From: Aquimarina algiphila
GTDB taxonomy: Bacteria; Bacteroidota; Bacteroidia; Flavobacteriales; Flavobacteriaceae
DNA length: 64,000 nucleotides
Reading direction: 5' to 3'
NCBI RefSeq assembly: GCF_007489275.1
Contig: NZ_VLNR01000005.1
Location: forward strand, 62,001 to 126,000
How positions within the stretch are numbered: position 1 is the first letter of the stretch; each line of letters opens with the position of its first letter. The translations under genes were made by a program, and so were the position numbers. Under the pieces are notes generated by a model. That model was not told where the DNA came from. It saw nothing but the letters and a program-made list of their open reading frames with translations, and ran no database searches. Shown here piece after piece: positions 63,098-64,000 of this stretch.

Positions 63098-63964
63098 TTA
63101 CTTTTGTGATTGGCTCATTCTGTACTGCGATGGAGAAAGCGTGTATTTTGCTTTAAACGAACTGGAAAAATGCGCTAAATCGTTAAAAAGACAGTCATAT
63201 GCGATATTGCGTATGGGTTGGTTGGATATACTAAGAAGTGTAGCGGCTTTTTCTAAACGTCTATTTTTTATATAATTTGCAGGACTATCGTTATAGATTT
63301 TTCTGAATTCTCTTTTAAAAGAAGCCAAACTGTGATAAGATAATTTTGCAAGATCAGATACCGTAATAGGAGAAAAAATATGGGCTTCTATCACCTCCTT
63401 TAATGAAAAGGATTTTGGCGAAAACAAATTATACATGATTTTGATAATATTGTCGGCATCTTTGGTGTTTAATAAAAGTAGGATGATTTCTTTAAACTTT
63501 AGGATTAATAGTTCTTCACTGGCAAGATTAGGGTTTTCAAAATAAAATAGAAGGCCGTCAATATATTTCCGAATTAGAATATCAGACTGTACTAGTGCCA
63601 TATTAGAACTATAAGAATATTGTTCTTTGTTCGTTAGGAATGCAGGAACTTCTTTCTCATAGATTTTTTTAAGTACTTCGGGGTAAAAGTGAATGGCAAC
63701 AATTCCACATTGTTTTGTTTTATGGTCAGGGATTACATCATACATATAATTTCCACACTTCATCAAAACACCTTCGTTTTGATTTACAACGAGATGTTCT
63801 TCCTCAGAATATGAATTGCTAATACCTTCAGTAACATATAAAAAACACGCCTCATTTTCTAATGGGTTTGGGTTTTTGAACGGAGGTGTTACTACAGCTT
63901 TTTCAAAAACTTTCTTATTAAATAGTGTAATGGTATGATGCTCTATTACCATTTTTTTATTCAC
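63098..63964 (-). CDS. AraC family transcriptional regulator
   Basis: 288 aa. An N-terminal cupin-like domain (about 30-130) is followed by the C-terminal AraC double helix-turn-helix (about 190-285): ITVSDLAKLSYHSLASFKRE and NYIKNRRLEKAATLL, ending with FSSSFKAKYTLSPSQYR. It probably controls the NmrA-like gene 125 bases downstream. The ATG is 36 bases from the window edge, so the upstream promoter is mostly outside. Confidence 0.92.
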   Translation of the reverse strand: MNKKMVIEHHTITLFNKKVFEKAVVTPPFKNPNPLENEACFLYVTEGISNSYSEEEHLVVNQNEGVLMKCGNYMYDVIPDHKTKQCGIVAIHFYPEVLKKIYEKEVPAFLTNKEQYSYSSNMALVQSDILIRKYIDGLLFYFENPNLASEELLILKFKEIILLLLNTKDADNIIKIMYNLFSPKSFSLKEVIEAHIFSPITVSDLAKLSYHSLASFKREFRKIYNDSPANYIKNRRLEKAATLLSISNQPIRNIAYDCLFNDLAHFSSSFKAKYTLSPSQYRMSQSQK

Positions 63965-64000
63965 TTATAGTATGATGATAGTCGATTAAAAGCATTTAAT

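Noticed and set aside
1..64000. CRISPR array, rRNA, tRNA, prophage, insertion sequence
   Set aside because: I saw no spaced short repeats, no conserved rRNA segments, no cloverleaf-like genes, and no transposase, integrase or phage proteins. A tRNA scan would settle the tRNA question.

Overview
The window reads as chromosomal DNA of a marine-type Flavobacteriaceae (Bacteroidota), plausibly Aquimarina or a close relative; the genus is an inference from overall flavour, not a match. Support: strongly A/T-rich DNA, -7 boxes of the Bacteroidota form TAnnTTTG, many SPII lipoproteins, an ECF sigma/FecR/TonB-receptor cascade, a second carboxypeptidase-regulatory-domain TonB receptor, bacillithiol synthesis (bshC), and the rpmB-rpmG-DUF4295-ftsY cluster. 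I see no rRNA, tRNA, CRISPR array, phage or insertion sequence.

0-16 kb: an Hpt protein and cinA; rpmB, rpmG, a 50-codon DUF4295 gene and ftsY; then about 9.7 kb of envelope genes (regulatory-domain protein, amidase lipoprotein, ECF sigma/anti-sigma/TonB receptor with a divergent lipoprotein, beta-lactamase-like hydrolase) before rimO. After rimO come three tandem paralogous mini-lipoproteins and a 0.55 kb gene-free stretch. 16.6-19 kb is an AraC-pirin-nitroreductase run. 19.6-30.6 kb is a long minus-strand block rich in exported hydrolases (beta-lactamase-like, M16, M3, M14) with trmL inside it.

30.6-54 kb is mostly housekeeping: bshC, guaA, a five-LysM receptor-like protein, a DUF922 protease, an amidohydrolase, lysA, a LON-domain protein, sucC, a DUF985 cupin, a tricorn-like protease, a methyltransferase with an internally duplicated N-terminus, DUF1456, TerB-like, hsp20, and an SPFH plus Arc-type pair. 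At 52.8-57.3 kb a LytR/LytS pair faces a TonB receptor, with a candidate LytTR operator between them.

57.5-64 kb is accessory: DinB-like DUF1569, a minus-strand run of SUFU, DUF3144, a broken gene and an LprI-like gene, a DUF1330-like protein, a CHMI-like tautomerase, and an AraC/NmrA/YciI-like module whose last gene is broken. Three genes are visibly interrupted: a pyridoxamine-oxidase-fold gene (one missing base in a homopolymer, 32.9 kb), the broken gene at 59.2-59.6 kb (in-frame TAG plus frameshift), and the YciI-like gene at 61.6-61.9 kb (in-frame TAG). The most interesting items are the mini-lipoprotein array, the orphan immunity-like run, these interrupted genes, the tandem TGACA-N3-TGTC sites before hsp20 and the LytTR-like repeats. 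I do not claim a proven new defence or mobile system here.
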